Under the pieces are notes generated by a model that was given only the letters and a program-made list of their open reading frames with translations, did not search any database and was not told the DNA's origin. DNA of 64,000 nt from Marinobacter flavimaris (GTDB lineage Bacteria > Pseudomonadota > Gammaproteobacteria > Pseudomonadales > Oleiphilaceae). The stretch covers positions 310,001 through 374,000 of the forward strand of contig NZ_PSSW01000004.1 of NCBI RefSeq assembly GCF_002933295.1, read 5' to 3'. Positions 8,567 through 18,497 of the stretch are shown one piece after another. Numbering within the stretch: the stretch's first letter is position 1; the number at the start of each line of letters is the position of its first letter. The translations under genes were made by a program, and so were the position numbers.

Positions 8567-9688
8567 ATGCAGGCCTATCTGGTTGGCGGTGCCGTTCGTG
8601 ACGAATTACTCGGCCTTGAGGTCAAGGACCGGGATTGGGTGGTGGTCGGCGCAACTCCAAAGGAAATGCTAGCCAACGGCTTCAAGCAGGTGGGCGCGGA
8701 CTTCCCGGTATTTCTGCATCCCCGAACCCGGGAAGAATATGCCCTGGCTCGCACCGAGCGGAAACAGGGGCGCGGCTACCACGGCTTCACTGTTTACAGC
8801 GCGCCCGACGTCACCCTTGAGCAGGATTTGAAGCGCCGGGACCTGACCATCAATGCGATGGCAAAAGCTGAAAACGGCGATCTGGTCGACCCCTTTGAAG
8901 GCCGCAGAGATATTGAAGATCGCAAGCTTCGGCATGTCTCGGAGGCCTTCGCCGAGGACCCCCTGAGAATTCTTCGCACAGCCCGGTTCGCAGCCCGCTT
9001 TCACCCGCTGGGATTTTCCGTGTGCGACCAGACCATGGCCCTGATGAAGCGCATGGTGGATAGCGGAGAAGTAGACCACCTGGTGCCCGAACGGGTCTGG
9101 CAAGAATTCCAGCGGGCGCTGCATGAACAGGCGCCCGAGGCCTTTTTCGAAGTTCTTCGTGACTGCGGCGCCCTTGAGGTTCTTATTCCGGAATTAGCTT
9201 CGGAAAAAGTCTTTCAACTCGCGATGGCGGCACTTGGCTGCGTCCACCGCCGCTTGCACGCCGAGACGGAGGAGCGTTTTGCGGCCCTGCTCTCCCCCCT
9301 GGATGCCCCTGTTGCAAAGGACAGGGGCAAAGCCCTGAAGGCACCCAATGACTGTCAGAATCTGGCGCGACTGGTTACTGCCTTCACACCCCAGATCCGG
9401 GACATTGATGCGCAAAGCCCGGAAGCCGAAACGCTTCTGGACCTGCTCGACCAGGCGGACGTCTGGCGCCGCCCGGAACGTTTTTCGCAACTCACGAAGG
9501 TGCTCGAGTGCGCCTTGCCGGGCGATTCCCTCACACTGGACCTGCTGCGAACCGCCTCGGAAGCGGCGACCGGCGTTGAGCCGAGAACCCTCCTGGCGCA
9601 AGGGTATAAAGGCAAGGAACTGGGCAGCGCAATCCGGACTGAACGCCTGAAACGCATCGGCGACGCCGTCGCCCCGACCAACCACTGA
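8567..9688 (+). CDS. cca: CCA-adding tRNA nucleotidyltransferase
   Basis: This enzyme adds or repairs the 3' CCA end of tRNAs. The 373-residue protein begins MQAYLVGGAVRDELLG, with the catalytic DRD of the class II polymerase fold (Asp21, Asp23), then RRDLTINAMA and EDPLRILRTARFAARF of the neck region. It is shorter than the roughly 410-residue E. coli enzyme, and I see no clear C-terminal HD phosphohydrolase motif, so it is probably the nucleotidyltransferase without full phosphatase activity. The next gene, a pteridine reductase, follows after 9 bases. Confidence 0.93.
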   Translation: MQAYLVGGAVRDELLGLEVKDRDWVVVGATPKEMLANGFKQVGADFPVFLHPRTREEYALARTERKQGRGYHGFTVYSAPDVTLEQDLKRRDLTINAMAKAENGDLVDPFEGRRDIEDRKLRHVSEAFAEDPLRILRTARFAARFHPLGFSVCDQTMALMKRMVDSGEVDHLVPERVWQEFQRALHEQAPEAFFEVLRDCGALEVLIPELASEKVFQLAMAALGCVHRRLHAETEERFAALLSPLDAPVAKDRGKALKAPNDCQNLARLVTAFTPQIRDIDAQSPEAETLLDLLDQADVWRRPERFSQLTKVLECALPGDSLTLDLLRTASEAATGVEPRTLLAQGYKGKELGSAIRTERLKRIGDAVAPTNH

Positions 9689-9697
9689 GGAGGCACC

Positions 9698-10444
9698 ATG
9701 CCGTCCACAACGCCTGTTGCCCTGATCACCGGCGCAGCCCACCGTCTTGGCGCACAGACTGCCCGGACACTTCACGAAAGAGGGTGGAACCTGGTGATTC
9801 ACTACCGGACCCGGGAAGAGCAGGCGAACTCACTGATTGCGCAGATGAACCGCCAACGGCCCGACTCCGCCTGCGCCCTGCAGGCGGATTTGAGCCAGTT
9901 AACTGGAGTGGACCGGCTGGCCAGTGACGCCATCGCACAGTGGGGCCGACTGGACGCACTGGTGAACAATGCATCGGTCTTCTACCCCACCCCGACCGCA
10001 GACGCCACCGAAGACGACTGGAACACAATCCTGAACACCAACCTACGGGCCCCATTTTTCCTGCTTCAGGGATGCCTGGCCGAACTTCGGCGAAACCGCG
10101 GCAGCGTCGTAAATCTGATCGATATTTACAGTGAAAGGCCTATCGATGATCACCCGCTGTACTGCGCCACCAAGGCCGGCCTGGCTGCCCTGACGCGCTC
10201 CTGGGCAAAAGACCTGGCGCCGGACGTGCGCGTGAACGGCGTATCGCCAGGCGCAATCCTCTGGCCAGAGGGCGAAGCCGAGATGGATCAATCCGCCCAA
10301 CAGGCAATCCTTCAGAAGACGCCACTGGCCCGCACCGGCAACCCTGACGATATTTCCGAAACCATTGCGTTCCTGATCTGCGATGCGCCCTTTATCACCG
10401 GGCAAATCGTCTCTGTTGATGGCGGCCGAAGCCTGAACATGTAG
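9698..10444 (+). CDS. Pteridine reductase (FolM/PTR1-like SDR)
   Basis: A 248-residue short-chain dehydrogenase. The NADP site TGAAHRLG (11-18) with a basic HYRTREE after beta 2, NNAS (90-93), Asp142 at the usual serine position, and the catalytic Tyr155/Lys159 in YCATKAG match pteridine reductases, which reduce dihydromonapterin or dihydrofolate. The C-terminus is [22 protein letters not shown] supplies a strong ribosome-binding site. The gene is nine bases from cca and is probably co-transcribed. The folM name is plausible but was not verified. Confidence 0.87.
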   Translation: MPSTTPVALITGAAHRLGAQTARTLHERGWNLVIHYRTREEQANSLIAQMNRQRPDSACALQADLSQLTGVDRLASDAIAQWGRLDALVNNASVFYPTPTADATEDDWNTILNTNLRAPFFLLQGCLAELRRNRGSVVNLIDIYSERPIDDHPLYCATKAGLAALTRSWAKDLAPDVRVNGVSPGAILWPEGEAEMDQSAQQAILQKTPLARTGNPDDISETIAFLICDAPFITGQIVSVDGGRSLNM

Positions 10445-10569
10445 TACAACCCGCGCATGACGGACCTGATCTTTGGCCGGTGACCGCTTTCCGGATACAA
10501 TGCCAGCAGTTTTCAATCCTGTTCGCGCCGGCCCCAATCCCGCGCGCGCCACTGATCCGGAGAATTCCC

Positions 10570-11748
10570 ATGCGTGATGTCGTTATTGTTGCCGCCCGCC
10601 GTACTGCTATCGGAACCTTTGGCGGAGGTCTTTCCAGCCTGAGCGCAGACCAGCTGGGAACCGCCGTCATCAAGGCACTAATGGAAGAAACCGGCGTTGC
10701 CGGTGACCAGATCAACGAGGTGGTACTGGGTCAGGTTCTTACCGCCGGTGTTGGCCAGAACCCGGCTCGCCAGTCTGCCATTAACGCCGGCATTCCAGCG
10801 TCGGTGCCCGCCATGACCATCAACAAGGTCTGCGGCTCAGGGCTGAAAGCGGTTCACATGGCGGTACAGGCCATCCGCTGTGGCGACGCCGAGATGATGA
10901 TCGCCGGTGGCCAGGAGAGCATGAGCCAGGCGCCCCATGTGCTGCCCAACAGCCGGAATGGCCAGCGGATGGGCAACTGGTCCATGGTGGATACCATGAT
11001 CAAGGACGGCCTGTGGGACGCCTTCAACGATTACCACATGGGCATCACGGCCGAGAACATCGTCGAGAAATACGGCATCAGCCGGGACGAGCAGGACGAG
11101 TTTGCAGCGGCGTCCCAGCAGAAGGCCGCCGCCGCTCGCGAAGCCGGCTATTTCGATGGGCAGATTGTTCCGGTCTCCATTCCCCAGCGTAAGGGCGACC
11201 CGATTGTCGTTGACCGCGATGAAGGCCCCCGCGACGGCGTCACTGCCGAGGGGCTTGGCAAACTCCGTGCGGCCTTCAAGAAAGACGGCACCGTTACCGC
11301 CGGCAACGCCTCATCCCTCAACGATGGCGCCGCAGCCGTGATGGTCTGCAGTGCCGAGAAAGCGAAAGAACTGGGGCTGACTCCGATCGCCACCATCAAG
11401 GCCTACGCCAACGCAGGCGTGGACCCGACGATTATGGGCACCGGCCCGATCCCGGCCAGCCAGCGGTGTCTGAAGCTTGCCGGCTGGAGCACGGAAGATC
11501 TGGACCTGGTGGAAGCCAACGAAGCCTTCGCAGCCCAGGCTATTTCTGTAAATCGCGACATGGGCTGGGACACCGGCAAGGTTAACGTGAACGGCGGCGC
11601 CATTGCCCTGGGCCACCCCATCGGCGCATCCGGCTGCCGCATTCTGGTCTCCCTGCTGCATGAAATGGTTCGCCGCGATGTTCACAAGGGCCTGGCCACA
11701 CTGTGCATCGGTGGCGGCATGGGCGTTGCCCTGGCCGTCGAGCGCTAA
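10570..11748 (+). CDS. Acetyl-CoA C-acetyltransferase (thiolase)
   Basis: A 392-residue thiolase II that would condense or cleave acetoacetyl-CoA. The nucleophilic Cys88 lies in [11 protein letters not shown], the catalytic histidine in [14 protein letters not shown] (about 348) and the second cysteine in [10 protein letters not shown] (about 378). The ATG at 10570 follows CCGGAGAATTCCC; the longer open frame from 10480 is not supported. It could serve polyhydroxyalkanoate, mevalonate-type or fatty-acid metabolism; no phbB or phaC neighbour decides this. The trmL start lies five bases after its stop. Confidence 0.95.
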   Translation: MRDVVIVAARRTAIGTFGGGLSSLSADQLGTAVIKALMEETGVAGDQINEVVLGQVLTAGVGQNPARQSAINAGIPASVPAMTINKVCGSGLKAVHMAVQAIRCGDAEMMIAGGQESMSQAPHVLPNSRNGQRMGNWSMVDTMIKDGLWDAFNDYHMGITAENIVEKYGISRDEQDEFAAASQQKAAAAREAGYFDGQIVPVSIPQRKGDPIVVDRDEGPRDGVTAEGLGKLRAAFKKDGTVTAGNASSLNDGAAAVMVCSAEKAKELGLTPIATIKAYANAGVDPTIMGTGPIPASQRCLKLAGWSTEDLDLVEANEAFAAQAISVNRDMGWDTGKVNVNGGAIALGHPIGASGCRILVSLLHEMVRRDVHKGLATLCIGGGMGVALAVER

Positions 11749-11753
11749 GCTTC

Positions 11754-12218
11754 ATGCTCCACGTTGTGCTGTACGAGCCGGAGATACCGCCGAACACCGG
11801 CAACATCATCCGGCTCTGCGCCAACACCGGTTGCCAGCTGCATCTGATTGAACCGCTGGGTTTTAACCTGGAAGACAAACAGATGCGGCGGGCCGGGCTG
11901 GATTACAGCGAGTACGCAACGGTCAGGATCCACAAGAGTTACCAGGACTTCCTGGCCAGCGAGCAACCCGGACGCCTGTTCGGGTTCACCACCAAAGGCA
12001 GCGCCCATTACCACGAAGTGAGCTACCAGGATGGCGACTACCTGATGTTCGGCCCGGAAACCCGCGGCCTTCCCGCTGATGTCCGCGAGGGGTTGCTGCC
12101 TGAGCATCGCCTGCGGGTTCCCATGCAACCGCATAGCCGCAGCCTGAATCTCTCCAATACCGCAGCCCTGGCGGTTTACGAGGCCTGGCGGCAGCTGGGG
12201 TTTAACGGAGCGACATAA
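11754..12218 (+). CDS. trmL: tRNA (cytidine/uridine-34-2'-O)-methyltransferase TrmL
   Basis: A 154-residue SPOUT-fold methyltransferase that methylates the wobble ribose of tRNA-Leu isoacceptors. Family motifs are clear: [19 protein letters not shown] at the N-terminus, then FGPETRGLP and the knot region [23 protein letters not shown]. The start at 11754 gives [10 protein letters not shown], the usual N-terminus; the upstream extension runs into the thiolase gene. The gene ends in the shared terminator with secB. Confidence 0.95.
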   Translation: MLHVVLYEPEIPPNTGNIIRLCANTGCQLHLIEPLGFNLEDKQMRRAGLDYSEYATVRIHKSYQDFLASEQPGRLFGFTTKGSAHYHEVSYQDGDYLMFGPETRGLPADVREGLLPEHRLRVPMQPHSRSLNLSNTAALAVYEAWRQLGFNGAT

Positions 12219-12245
12219 AAAAACCGGCCTGAGCCGGTTTTTTTA
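12217..12245. terminator. Bidirectional terminator between trmL and secB
   Basis: AAAAAAACCGGC, loop CTGA, GCCGGTTTTTTTA: a short GC stem flanked by an A-run and a T-run, so it can act on both strands. It starts within the trmL stop codon and lies 23 bases downstream of the secB stop. Confidence 0.92.
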
Positions 12246-12267
12246 TATCTGATCACAGTGGTTCGGA

Positions 12268-12777
12268 TCAGTGAGTCTGCTGCTCTTCGCTTGCCTCGCC
12301 AGCAGCTTCTTCCTGCTTGCGCTTGAGCGCCTGGGCATAGATGGCGTCGAAGTTCACCGGCGCCAGCATCAGGGCCGGGAAGCTGCCCTTGCTCACAATA
12401 CCGTCGATCGCTTCGCGCGCATACGGGAACAGGATGGTCGGGCAGTAGGCGCCCAGCATCTGGCCCAGCTGCTGGCCTTCGATGCCCTGCACCAGGAACA
12501 CGCCGCCCTGCTGGATCTCGACGATGTAAGCTACCTTCTCACCCACTTTCGCGGTGACGGTCAGGGAAAGCACAACCTCGTACTGGTTGTCGCTGACCTT
12601 GTTGTGAGACGTATTCAGATCCAGATTCACCTGCGGCTTCCACTGCTCCTGAAATACCAGCGGAGAGTTGGGTGACTCAAAAGACAGGTCCTTCACATAG
12701 ATGCGCTGAAGGGCAAACTGGGGTTGGTTCTGGTTGTCACTGCCTGCTGCGGCTTGCTGATTCTCAGCCATTTTCAA
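12268..12777 (-). CDS. secB: Protein-export chaperone SecB
   Basis: SecB is the tetrameric cytosolic chaperone that keeps precursors unfolded and passes them to SecA. The 169-residue sequence has FALQRIYVKDLSFESPNSP near the N-terminus, VEIQQGGVFLVQGI in the core and a C-terminal segment from the family motif CPTILFPYAREAI. Residues 1-15 are a polar extension rich in Gln and Asn, and the tail is acidic. It lies on the same strand as yibN, 138 bases downstream; the grxC gene that separates them in E. coli is absent. Confidence 0.96.
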   Translation of the reverse strand: MKMAENQQAAAGSDNQNQPQFALQRIYVKDLSFESPNSPLVFQEQWKPQVNLDLNTSHNKVSDNQYEVVLSLTVTAKVGEKVAYIVEIQQGGVFLVQGIEGQQLGQMLGAYCPTILFPYAREAIDGIVSKGSFPALMLAPVNFDAIYAQALKRKQEEAAGEASEEQQTH

Positions 12778-12915
12778 TCCTTTCGTTCTCGATCATGGGC
12801 TCGGGGCCCGCTGTTATGGGATGTTATGAAGTGTGCTGCCGGGACATTTTACGTTGGCGCCGGGCCGGCTTATGTGAAACAGTGCGGCAGAATGATCTTC
12901 AGATCAAGGGCCGCT

Positions 12916-13332
12916 CTATTTCTTCACCAGCGGAAGATTGCTGGCTTTCCAGTCGGCAACGCCGCCGTTCAGGCGAACCACATTGCTGAAGCCTTCCGCG
13001 TTCAGCTGTTTAACCGCCATGGCAGAATGCTGGCCCATCTTGTCGGCAACGATGATCTGTTTGTCCTTGAACTTGCTCAGCTCACCAACCCGGCTCTTCA
13101 GGCTGTTCAGGGGAATGTTGATCGAGCCGGTAATGCGGCCCTCACCAAACTCCTTGCGGTCCCGGATGTCGACTACAACGGCTTCATCCTTGTTGATCAG
13201 ATTGACCGCACCCTGGGCCGAGATCTTGGCACCGCCACGACGGGACTCCAGAATGAGAATGGCAACCAGGAATGCCACGAACAGCGACACAAGAATGTAG
13301 TGGTTAACGACAAATTCAAACAACCGGTCCAT
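12916..13332 (-). CDS. yibN: Membrane-anchored rhodanese-like protein YibN
   Basis: A 138-residue protein with one N-terminal membrane segment (about 11-29) and a rhodanese-like domain (about 35-135) with VVVDIRDRKEFGEGRITGSINIP. At the place of the catalytic loop it reads VADKMGQHS, so an aspartate (Asp97) stands where an active rhodanese has cysteine. Thiosulfate sulfurtransferase activity is therefore unlikely; from memory E. coli YibN also lacks it. It precedes secB and is divergent from gpmM. Confidence 0.88.
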   Translation of the reverse strand: MDRLFEFVVNHYILVSLFVAFLVAILILESRRGGAKISAQGAVNLINKDEAVVVDIRDRKEFGEGRITGSINIPLNSLKSRVGELSKFKDKQIIVADKMGQHSAMAVKQLNAEGFSNVVRLNGGVADWKASNLPLVKK

Positions 13333-13442
13333 GAATTTACCCTGATAATGAGTTTGGCGGGATTATACACAGCCTGCTCCCCGGACAGAAGGTGACGAAA
13401 GTGGCCAGTAAATGCGAAAATAGATAAACTTCGTTTTCGTTT

Positions 13443-13456
13443 TAGTAAATTTACTA
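13443..13456. promoter_or_regulatory. Palindrome upstream of gpmM
   Basis: TAGTAAATTTACTA is a perfect 14-base AT-rich palindrome 20 bases before the gpmM start, in the yibN-gpmM divergent region. It could be an operator or part of the promoter region. No regulator is assigned. Confidence 0.3.
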
Positions 13457-13476
13457 ACATTTTACTTCCGGACTTA

Positions 13477-15027
13477 ATGATGACTGCAATGCGCAAGCCG
13501 ACTGCACTGATTATCCTGGACGGCTGGGGCCATCGCGACCCGGCTGAAGACAATGCCATCAGCAATGCCAGCACCCCGTTCTGGGACAAACTCTGGCAAA
13601 ACCAGCCCAAAACCCTGATCAATACATCGGGTATGTTTGTTGGGCTGCCGCAAGGGCAAATGGGTAACTCGGAAGTTGGCCACATGAACCTGGGCGCAGG
13701 GCGCGTGGTCTATCAAAGCCTTACTCGTATCGACAAAGATCTGGAAGAAGGCACTTTCCAGCAGAACGAAGTGCTCTGCTCAGCGATCGACAAGGCTGTC
13801 CAAAGCGGCCGAGCCGTTCATCTCATGGGTCTGATGTCGCCCGGTGGTGTACACAGCCACGAAGACCACATTATTGCCGCTGCCGAACTTGCCGCCGCAC
13901 GTGGCGCGAAGGAAGTTTACATCCACGCCTTCCTCGATGGCCGTGACATGCCGCCCCGCAGCGCAAAACCATCCCTGGAGAAGGCCGCGGCCAAATTGAA
14001 GAGCCTCGGCGTCGGCCGCGTTGCCTCGATCGTGGGCCGCTACTATGCCATGGATCGCGACAACCGCTGGGACCGCGTGGAAGCGGCCTACAACCTGATG
14101 ACCCAGGGCACCGCGGAGTTCACTGCGGCCGATCCGGTATCCGGGCTGGAACAGGCTTATGAGCGCGGGGAAAACGACGAGTTTGTAACGCCAACCCGGA
14201 TCCACGCTCCGGGCGAGCCCGAGGGAACGATCAACGATGGTGACACGGTGCTGTTCATGAATTTCCGTGCCGACCGTGCCCGGGAAATGACCCGCACCTT
14301 TGTGGAGAAGGACTTCGACGGATTCGAGCGCAAGAAGCACCCCGAACTGGCCGACTTCGTGATGCTGACCGAGTATGCGGCGGACATCAAAACTTCCTGC
14401 GCCTACCCGCCCGAACAGCTTACCAATGGCCTTGGCGAATACATGGCGAAGCAGGGCAAGACCCAGTTGCGCATCGCCGAAACAGAGAAATACGCCCACG
14501 TAACCTTCTTTTTCAATGGCGGCCTGGAAACACCGTTCAACGGTGAAGAGCGCATTCTTGTGCCCTCCCCCAAGGTGGCGACCTACGATCTGCAGCCCGA
14601 AATGAGCGCACCAGAGGTAACCGACAAGCTGGTGGAAGCGATCAAGAGCGGCAAGTACGATCTGGTTGTTTGCAATTATGCCAACGGCGACATGGTTGGT
14701 CACACCGGCAAGCTGGACGCTGCAATCAAGGCGGCCGAATGCCTGGACGAATGCGTGAAACGCGTTGTCGAGGCCCTGGATGAGGTAGGCGGCGAAGCTC
14801 TGATCACGGCTGACCACGGCAACTGCGAACAGATGACCGATCCGAATTCAGGCCAGGTTCACACTGCCCACACCATCGGCCCGGTGCCACTGGTATACAC
14901 CGGCCACCGCAAAGTTGTGTTGAAGAACGACGGCAGCCTGAGCGACGTTGCGCCCTCTCTCCTAGCCCTGATGGGAATGGAGCAACCGAAGGAAATGACC
15001 GGGCACAGCCTGGTTGAGATCGGCTGA
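13477..15027 (+). CDS. gpmM: Cofactor-independent phosphoglycerate mutase
   Basis: This enzyme interconverts 2- and 3-phosphoglycerate using two manganese ions and a phosphoserine intermediate. The 516-residue protein has Asp15 in [10 protein letters not shown] and the nucleophilic serine in [16 protein letters not shown] (Ser65), then [23 protein letters not shown] and [11 protein letters not shown]. It closely follows E. coli GpmM throughout. The exact start is uncertain: ATG codons at 13477, 13480 and 13489 are all weakly preceded. As in E. coli, envC and yibQ follow, so the gene order gpmM-envC-(ctpA)-yibQ is conserved. Confidence 0.96.
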   Translation: MMTAMRKPTALIILDGWGHRDPAEDNAISNASTPFWDKLWQNQPKTLINTSGMFVGLPQGQMGNSEVGHMNLGAGRVVYQSLTRIDKDLEEGTFQQNEVLCSAIDKAVQSGRAVHLMGLMSPGGVHSHEDHIIAAAELAAARGAKEVYIHAFLDGRDMPPRSAKPSLEKAAAKLKSLGVGRVASIVGRYYAMDRDNRWDRVEAAYNLMTQGTAEFTAADPVSGLEQAYERGENDEFVTPTRIHAPGEPEGTINDGDTVLFMNFRADRAREMTRTFVEKDFDGFERKKHPELADFVMLTEYAADIKTSCAYPPEQLTNGLGEYMAKQGKTQLRIAETEKYAHVTFFFNGGLETPFNGEERILVPSPKVATYDLQPEMSAPEVTDKLVEAIKSGKYDLVVCNYANGDMVGHTGKLDAAIKAAECLDECVKRVVEALDEVGGEALITADHGNCEQMTDPNSGQVHTAHTIGPVPLVYTGHRKVVLKNDGSLSDVAPSLLALMGMEQPKEMTGHSLVEIG

Positions 15028-15047
15028 TCCGGGAACGGAACCAACCC

Positions 15048-16181
15048 TTGCAACTCCACGCGATTCTGGCGCTCGCCCTCCTTCTGGGCGCAGCGCCGGC
15101 TACAGCCCAACAGGATGTAACCCCGGCTCAGATCGAGGAACTCAAGGAACGCATTGAGGACATCGACGATTGGCTGGAGGACGCCGAAGAGGACCGCTCC
15201 TCCCTGGAGCGGCAACTTGCCGCGACCGAAAAGAATATCAGCCGCCTGACCCGTGAACGCCGCTCTCTGCGCCAGCAGGCCGAACAGCAGCAGCAGAGGC
15301 TCCGTGAACTGGAAAGCGAGGCGCAGGAGCTCACCCGAACCCTTGACCGCCAGCGGGACAGTCTCAAGAAGCAGATCCGCGCCGCCTGGATGGAAGGCGA
15401 TGCGCCAGCCGTAAAGGTACTGCTTAACGAAATTGATCCGGACAAGATCGCCCGGACCATGACCTACTACGAATACCTTAGCAAGGACACAGTCGACCGC
15501 CTGGAGGCGTTCAGACAAAGCCTGCAAGAACTCAGAAGCACACAGGCTGCCGTGCAATCAACCCGGGTTGAACTGGCCAGAACTGAGGAAAACGTCGCTA
15601 AACGCCAGCAGGAACTGACGGCATCGAGAAAGGAGCGCCAACAGACACTGGCCGCCCTCAATGCCGACATCCAGAACCGGCGCAGCGAGCGGGAAGAACT
15701 GGAATCCGACCGCAAACGGCTTGAAAACCTGCTGGCGGAAGTGCAGCAGGCGATCAACAACATCCCCTCACCCAATGAATCCCAGCCCTTCGCCTCATTA
15801 CGTAACAAACTGCCCTGGCCCGTAAAGGGACAGGTCCTGAGCCGCTACGGAGAGCGCTATGCCGACGGCAAACTCCGTCGCAACGGCCTGCTGATCGGAA
15901 CCGGGGACGAAGCGGAGATCCGTGCCATACACTATGGCCGGGTGGTGTTTGCCAACTGGCTTCGGGGCTTTGGCCTGATCACCATCATCGACCACGGCGA
16001 CGGCTACATGACCCTGTACGGCCACAGCAGCAGCTTGTTTACCAGCCCAGGCGACTGGGTGGCTGCCGGCGAACCCATTGCCCAGGCGGGCCGTACCGGC
16101 GGCACAGATTCCCCGGCGCTCTACTTTGAAGTCCGGCACAATGGTAAACCCGACAACCCTGGCCGATGGCTGGCAAACTGA
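15048..16181 (+). CDS. envC: Murein hydrolase activator EnvC
   Basis: A 377-residue periplasmic protein. EnvC activates the amidases AmiA/AmiB at the division site. It has a signal peptide at 1-20 (AILALALLLGAAPATA), a long coiled coil (about 25-245) and a C-terminal LytM/M23 domain (about 262-377). The LytM domain reads NGLLIGTGDEAEI and LYGHSSS, without the metal-binding histidine set, which fits a non-catalytic activator. Translation must start at TTG (15048): the same frame has a stop at 15015-15017 and no ATG or GTG follows it. Confidence 0.92.
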   Translation: MQLHAILALALLLGAAPATAQQDVTPAQIEELKERIEDIDDWLEDAEEDRSSLERQLAATEKNISRLTRERRSLRQQAEQQQQRLRELESEAQELTRTLDRQRDSLKKQIRAAWMEGDAPAVKVLLNEIDPDKIARTMTYYEYLSKDTVDRLEAFRQSLQELRSTQAAVQSTRVELARTEENVAKRQQELTASRKERQQTLAALNADIQNRRSEREELESDRKRLENLLAEVQQAINNIPSPNESQPFASLRNKLPWPVKGQVLSRYGERYADGKLRRNGLLIGTGDEAEIRAIHYGRVVFANWLRGFGLITIIDHGDGYMTLYGHSSSLFTSPGDWVAAGEPIAQAGRTGGTDSPALYFEVRHNGKPDNPGRWLAN

Positions 16182-16278
16182 GAGCCCCCGGGAGGGCTGA
16201 CAAACGCCGCAGGTAACGCCATACTGTTCGGAGTCAGGGAAACCAGTCCAACTATCGGAATAAAAACGGGATATGTGA

Positions 16279-17685
16279 ATGAAACGGGTCAGAAGTACAC
16301 TCCACGCCTTGCCATTACGCAGCATTGCTCTCGCTACCTGTTTCGCAACCGCTTCCGGACTGGCCTGGGCCCAGGATAAAGACGCCGCCACCGAGCAGCT
16401 GCTGGAAGGCATCCAGAACGGCGAACGCGTGGAAATAAGCCTGCCGGATCCGGAGAAGCAGCTGCCACTGGAAGACCTCCGCAAGTTCACCGAGGTATTC
16501 AGCCGCATCAAAGATGCGTACGTCGAGGAAGTAAGCGATCGCAAACTCCTCGAAAGCGCCATTAAAGGCATGCTGTCAGACCTCGATCCTCACTCCACCT
16601 ACCTGGCACCCAAGGACTACGAAGAGCTCGAAGAGAGCACCTCCGGCGAGTTCGGCGGGCTGGGCATTGAAGTGGGCATGGAAAACGGCTTTGTGAAAGT
16701 GATTGCCCCCATCGACGACACGCCAGCGCAGAAGGCAGGGGTTCAGGCGGGGGACCTGATCATCAAGCTGGATGAAAAACCGGTTAAAGGCATGAGCCTT
16801 GAAGAGGCTGTCCAGCTAATGCGGGGCAAACCCGGCTCGATCCTGACGCTCACCATTATGCGTGAGGGGGAAAGCGCTCCCATCGAAATCGAAGTGGAAC
16901 GGGACGTTATCAAGGTCACCAGCGTGAAATCCCGAATGCTGGAAAATGGTTACGGTTATGTTCGCATTACCCAGTTCCAGGCGGATACCGGCTCGCAGTT
17001 CAAGGATGCCCTCAACGGACTGGAAGACGAACTCGGACGCGATCTTGACGGCCTTGTTATCGACCTGCGCAACAACCCGGGCGGGGTGCTGCAGGCGGCC
17101 GTAGAGACCGCAGATGCCCTGCTTGATGACGGACTGATCGTCTACACCGAGGGCCGCATCCAGAGTTCCCGCCTGCGCTTCAGCGCGCGATCGGGCGACA
17201 TCATGGAAGGCACGCCTATTGTCGTGCTGATCAACGGCGGCTCCGCCTCTGCTTCAGAAATCCTCGCCGGCGCGCTTCAGGACCATGAGCGCGCTGTGGT
17301 GATGGGCACAAAGTCCTTTGGCAAGGGCAGCGTCCAGACGGTCATTCCGCTGGATGAGACCCACGCCATCAAGATGACTACCGCGCGCTATTACACACCG
17401 GATGGCCGCTCCATCCAGGCCACCGGCATCAAACCCGATATTGAAGTACGGCCGGCGGAACTCAAGGAGCTCGACAGCAAGCCGTTCTTCACCGAAGCGG
17501 ATCTGAGCGGGCACCTTGAAGGGCAGAACGAGGGGCAGGACCAGGATGGAAACGATGATGCCCAGAACGCAACCGGTTCTCTTGCCGACCGGGATTATCA
17601 GCTACGCTCGGCACTGAACCTGCTCAAGGGAATCAGGATTCTGAACCCGAACAAGAGCGCCAAGGCAGAAGGAAGCGATCAGTGA
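16279..17685 (+). CDS. ctpA: C-terminal processing protease CtpA (S41)
   Basis: A 468-residue periplasmic serine protease. It has an N-terminal signal (about 1-31, ending GLAWA), a PDZ domain (about 120-205) and an S41 catalytic domain, with the serine in NGGSASASEIL (about 320-328) and the lysine in KSFGKGSVQ (Lys349). The C-terminal part (about 440-468) is charged. Such proteases trim exported proteins and, with TPR partners, degrade cell-wall hydrolases. It sits between envC and yibQ and its stop overlaps the yibQ start. Confidence 0.94.
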   Translation: MKRVRSTLHALPLRSIALATCFATASGLAWAQDKDAATEQLLEGIQNGERVEISLPDPEKQLPLEDLRKFTEVFSRIKDAYVEEVSDRKLLESAIKGMLSDLDPHSTYLAPKDYEELEESTSGEFGGLGIEVGMENGFVKVIAPIDDTPAQKAGVQAGDLIIKLDEKPVKGMSLEEAVQLMRGKPGSILTLTIMREGESAPIEIEVERDVIKVTSVKSRMLENGYGYVRITQFQADTGSQFKDALNGLEDELGRDLDGLVIDLRNNPGGVLQAAVETADALLDDGLIVYTEGRIQSSRLRFSARSGDIMEGTPIVVLINGGSASASEILAGALQDHERAVVMGTKSFGKGSVQTVIPLDETHAIKMTTARYYTPDGRSIQATGIKPDIEVRPAELKELDSKPFFTEADLSGHLEGQNEGQDQDGNDDAQNATGSLADRDYQLRSALNLLKGIRILNPNKSAKAEGSDQ

Positions 17686-18497
17686 GAGTAGTCAGTACTC
17701 TGCTGGCCGTAGCATTCTGTTTTACCGCCGGCACGGTGTCCGCGGAGCCGGCCCGAAAAGCACTGCCGCCCACCATTGCCATCATTATTGATGACATGGG
17801 CCACAGCCTTGTTGAAGGTGAGCGACTGGCAAACCTGGATCAGCCGCTCACGCTGGCTTTTCTACCGTACCGTCCACACACGGACAGCCTGGCCCGGCTC
17901 GCCTATAAGCAGCACAAGGAAATCATGCTGCACGCCCCCATGGCCAACACCCGCAACTATGGCCTGGGCCCGGGCGGCCTGACCCCCGAGATGGACGAAC
18001 AGAGCATGGTGACCACCCTTCGCCGTGCCTTGCAGTCGATTCCCCATGTCCAGGGCGTGAACAACCACATGGGCAGCCTGCTGACCCAGCAGCTGCAGCC
18101 CATGGACTGGGTCATGAAAGAGCTGTTCCGCTACCCCGTGTACTTTATCGACAGCCGCACCATCGCCTCATCCGTGGCCGGTGATGTCGCAGCGGCGTAC
18201 CGCATTCCGACCATGACCCGGGACGTGTTTCTCGACCACGAACAGACCGAAGAGTTTGTGGACCGCCAGTTCAAACTGCTGATCAAGCGCGCCAAAGAAA
18301 ACGGTAGCGCCATCGGCATTGGCCATCCTCACAAAGTCACCGTGGATTACCTGGAGAAGCACCTACCCAAACTGGATGAGCAAGGCATCGCCATTGCCAC
18401 GGTCAGCGGCCTTTGGGCCATGCGCAACGGCAATCGGGAGATGTTTGCGGAAGGAGAAAAGCAGGCCATTCGACCTGCTTTTGCAAAGAAGGATTAA
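17682..18497 (+). CDS. yibQ: Divergent polysaccharide deacetylase YibQ
   Basis: A 271-residue exported protein (signal about 1-21, ending TVSA) of the divergent polysaccharide deacetylase family, with [28 protein letters not shown] and GIGHPHKVT. The family fold resembles NodB-type deacetylases, but the substrate is unknown. The start is GTG at 17682, within the ctpA TGA stop (GTGA overlap), which implies translational coupling. Its 3' codons contain a terminator hairpin, and its stop overlaps the convergent hisF gene by four bases. Confidence 0.9.
   Translation: MRVVSTLLAVAFCFTAGTVSAEPARKALPPTIAIIIDDMGHSLVEGERLANLDQPLTLAFLPYRPHTDSLARLAYKQHKEIMLHAPMANTRNYGLGPGGLTPEMDEQSMVTTLRRALQSIPHVQGVNNHMGSLLTQQLQPMDWVMKELFRYPVYFIDSRTIASSVAGDVAAAYRIPTMTRDVFLDHEQTEEFVDRQFKLLIKRAKENGSAIGIGHPHKVTVDYLEKHLPKLDEQGIAIATVSGLWAMRNGNREMFAEGEKQAIRPAFAKKD
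18457..18482. terminator. Terminator hairpin inside the yibQ coding end, serving hisF
   Basis: AAAAGCAGG, loop of eight bases, CCTGCTTTT. It lies within the last codons of yibQ and 12 bases beyond the hisF stop on the opposite strand. A-run and T-run flanks on both sides make it bidirectional in form. For hisF it is a normal 3' terminator; for yibQ it lies before the stop codon. Confidence 0.75.

Noticed and set aside
12724..13395. 223-residue plus-strand frame opposite yibN
   Set aside because: It is a shadow of yibN and of the spacer; no start signal or domain was seen.
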